DNA from: Elusimicrobiota bacterium
GTDB taxonomy: Bacteria; Elusimicrobiota; Elusimicrobia; JACQJN01
Reading direction: 5' to 3'
Assembly: GCA_016205045.1 (NCBI GenBank)
Contig: JACQJM010000190.1
Coordinates: forward strand, 1-5,390
Length of the DNA stretch: 5,390 nt
Shown here: positions 4,858 through 5,390 of the stretch, piece by piece
How the letters are laid out: every line of letters starts with the position of its first letter
How positions within the stretch are numbered: position 1 is the stretch's first letter
The notes under the pieces: generated by a model
Database searches by the model: none
The model's input: only the letters and a program-made list of their open reading frames with translations
Told to the model about the DNA's origin: nothing
Made by a program: the position numbers and the translations under genes

Positions 4858-5390
4858 TCACCGGACACCTATCCTAACCCTGGATTTGCATAGGTTTCCT
4901 TTAAGAACCGCCACATACATCCCTTGTAGGACGATCTCTCCCTGGGAGTTCCTCCCATCCCACTTCACCTCGTTGACTCCACTCCTTCCTCCCAAAGATC
5001 CCGCGGAAAAAGACAGATTTAAAACCCCCTGACCCAAGAGATCGTAGATTTTCAGACTAATGTCGGAATCCTCAGGCAGTTCATAATGAATTTTAGCGCT
5101 TTCCCCTTTATGAGGCCGGAATGGATTAGGATAGGTATACATGTCCCCACAGGCTTTGGGTTGAGGCGTTGGAGTGGGGCTGGGCGCAGGTGTGGGGGTC
5201 GGCGTTGGAGTCGGGGTAGGTGTAGGCGTGGGAGTTGGTGTTGGAGTAGGAGTTGGCGTAGGTGTAGGAGTCGGAGTAGGCGTTGGTGTGGGGGTCGGAG
5301 TAGGGGTAGGGGTAGGTGTTGGTGTAGGAGTAGGGGTCGGTGTGGGAGTCGGGGTTGGGGTCGGAGTCGGAGTAGGGGTCGGTGTGGGAC
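4858..5390 (-). CDS. Secreted/surface protein, C-terminal part: Thr-Pro linker plus FlgD-Ig / type IX-like sorting domain (5' truncated)
   Basis: The frame enters from the window edge and runs without a stop to TGA at 4858-4860. The first complete codon is 5388-5386. About 75 residues of alternating X-Pro come first (X is Thr in 35 of 37 cases, with one Ser and one Ala). Then come QPKACGD and a roughly 94-residue terminal domain. That domain has YPNPFRP, a KIHYELP strand, LKIYDLLGQ, a VKWDGRN turn and a final basic RVRIGVR strand. This is the FlgD Ig-like fold, also seen as type-A C-terminal sorting domains in type IX secretion and in many uncultivated phyla. The ATG at 5142 is only the Met before YTYPNPF and is not the start; the real N-terminus and any catalytic or adhesive domain lie outside the window. 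Inferred role: exported, surface-attached protein whose linker is a likely O-glycan acceptor. Domain call is strong; the sorting function is inferred. Confidence 0.85.
   Translation of the reverse strand, partial: PTPTPTPTPTPTPTPTPTPTPTPTPTPTPTPTPTPTPTPTPTPTPTPTPTPTPTPTPTPTPTPTPTPAPSPTPTPQPKACGDMYTYPNPFRPHKGESAKIHYELPEDSDISLKIYDLLGQGVLNLSFSAGSLGGRSGVNEVKWDGRNSQGEIVLQGMYVAVLKGNLCKSRVRIGVR
5164..5388 (-). repeat. Degenerate hexanucleotide repeat encoding (Thr-Pro)n
   Basis: On the plus strand every second triplet is NGG and the alternate one is almost always NGT, so the minus strand reads CCN ACN throughout. All four Thr codons occur (my count: ACT 12, ACA 9, ACC 9, ACG 5) and all four Pro codons occur. 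The pattern is therefore kept at the protein level while wobble bases have drifted. Two interruptions near the 3' end give APSP. At the window edge the next codon is NGT, which cannot be Thr, so the tract may begin just there. Such Pro-Thr linkers are extended and are classic O-mannosylation sites in actinobacterial secreted proteins. Assemblers may miscount copies in this tract. Confidence 0.95.

Noticed and set aside
5164..5388. CRISPR-like or satellite array, or a canonical G-quadruplex on the plus strand
   Set aside because: Six-base periodicity with no spacers and a preserved Thr-Pro reading rules out CRISPR. The G-runs of three or more are separated by loops of 8, 2 and 20 nt, so no canonical G4 motif was found in the part examined (5290-5336).

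Overview
The window reads as a dense, co-directional gene block, entirely on the minus strand, from a Gram-negative-type bacterium. The evidence for an outer membrane is a PorV/UPF0164-like beta-barrel protein and a secreted protein ending in a FlgD-Ig / type IX-like sorting domain after a long Thr-Pro linker. This combination is common in Bacteroidota relatives and in many uncultivated phyla (for example Omnitrophota-like or Elusimicrobia-like lineages). I cannot place the organism more precisely from sequence alone.

Layout in transcription order, from high to low coordinates: (1) the 3' end of a surface or secreted protein, with about 75 residues of almost pure Thr-Pro followed by a C-terminal YPNPF-type Ig-like domain (4858-5390, 5' end cut by the window); (2) a 148-nt AT-rich intergenic stretch; (3) a small exported orphan protein (4434-4709); (4) a PorV-like barrel with a C-terminal TPR region (2730-4406); (5) a DPM1-type GT2 polyprenyl-phosphate mannose/hexose synthase (1963-2733), sharing an ATGA stop/start with gene 4; (6) a very large membrane protein open to the window edge (1-2030, 3' end cut). 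Its N-terminal half looks like a Gpi18/GT87-type GT-C mannosyltransferase. Its C-terminal half looks like a protein O-mannosyltransferase (PMT, GT39). The coding frame between the halves runs through a REP-like palindrome without a stop.

Reading the genes together (inference): gene 5 would make a lipid-phosphate sugar, and the two GT-C domains of gene 6 would use it at the outer face of the inner membrane. One would start an O-linked sugar on Thr/Ser and the other might extend it. The Thr-Pro tract of gene 1 is an obvious candidate acceptor, and the PorV-like barrel of gene 4 is a candidate partner for exporting proteins with the FlgD/type IX-like tail. This would link O-mannosylation to outer-membrane export in one locus. 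No tRNA, rRNA, CRISPR array or transposase gene is visible. The only stretch without a gene is the 148-nt gap.
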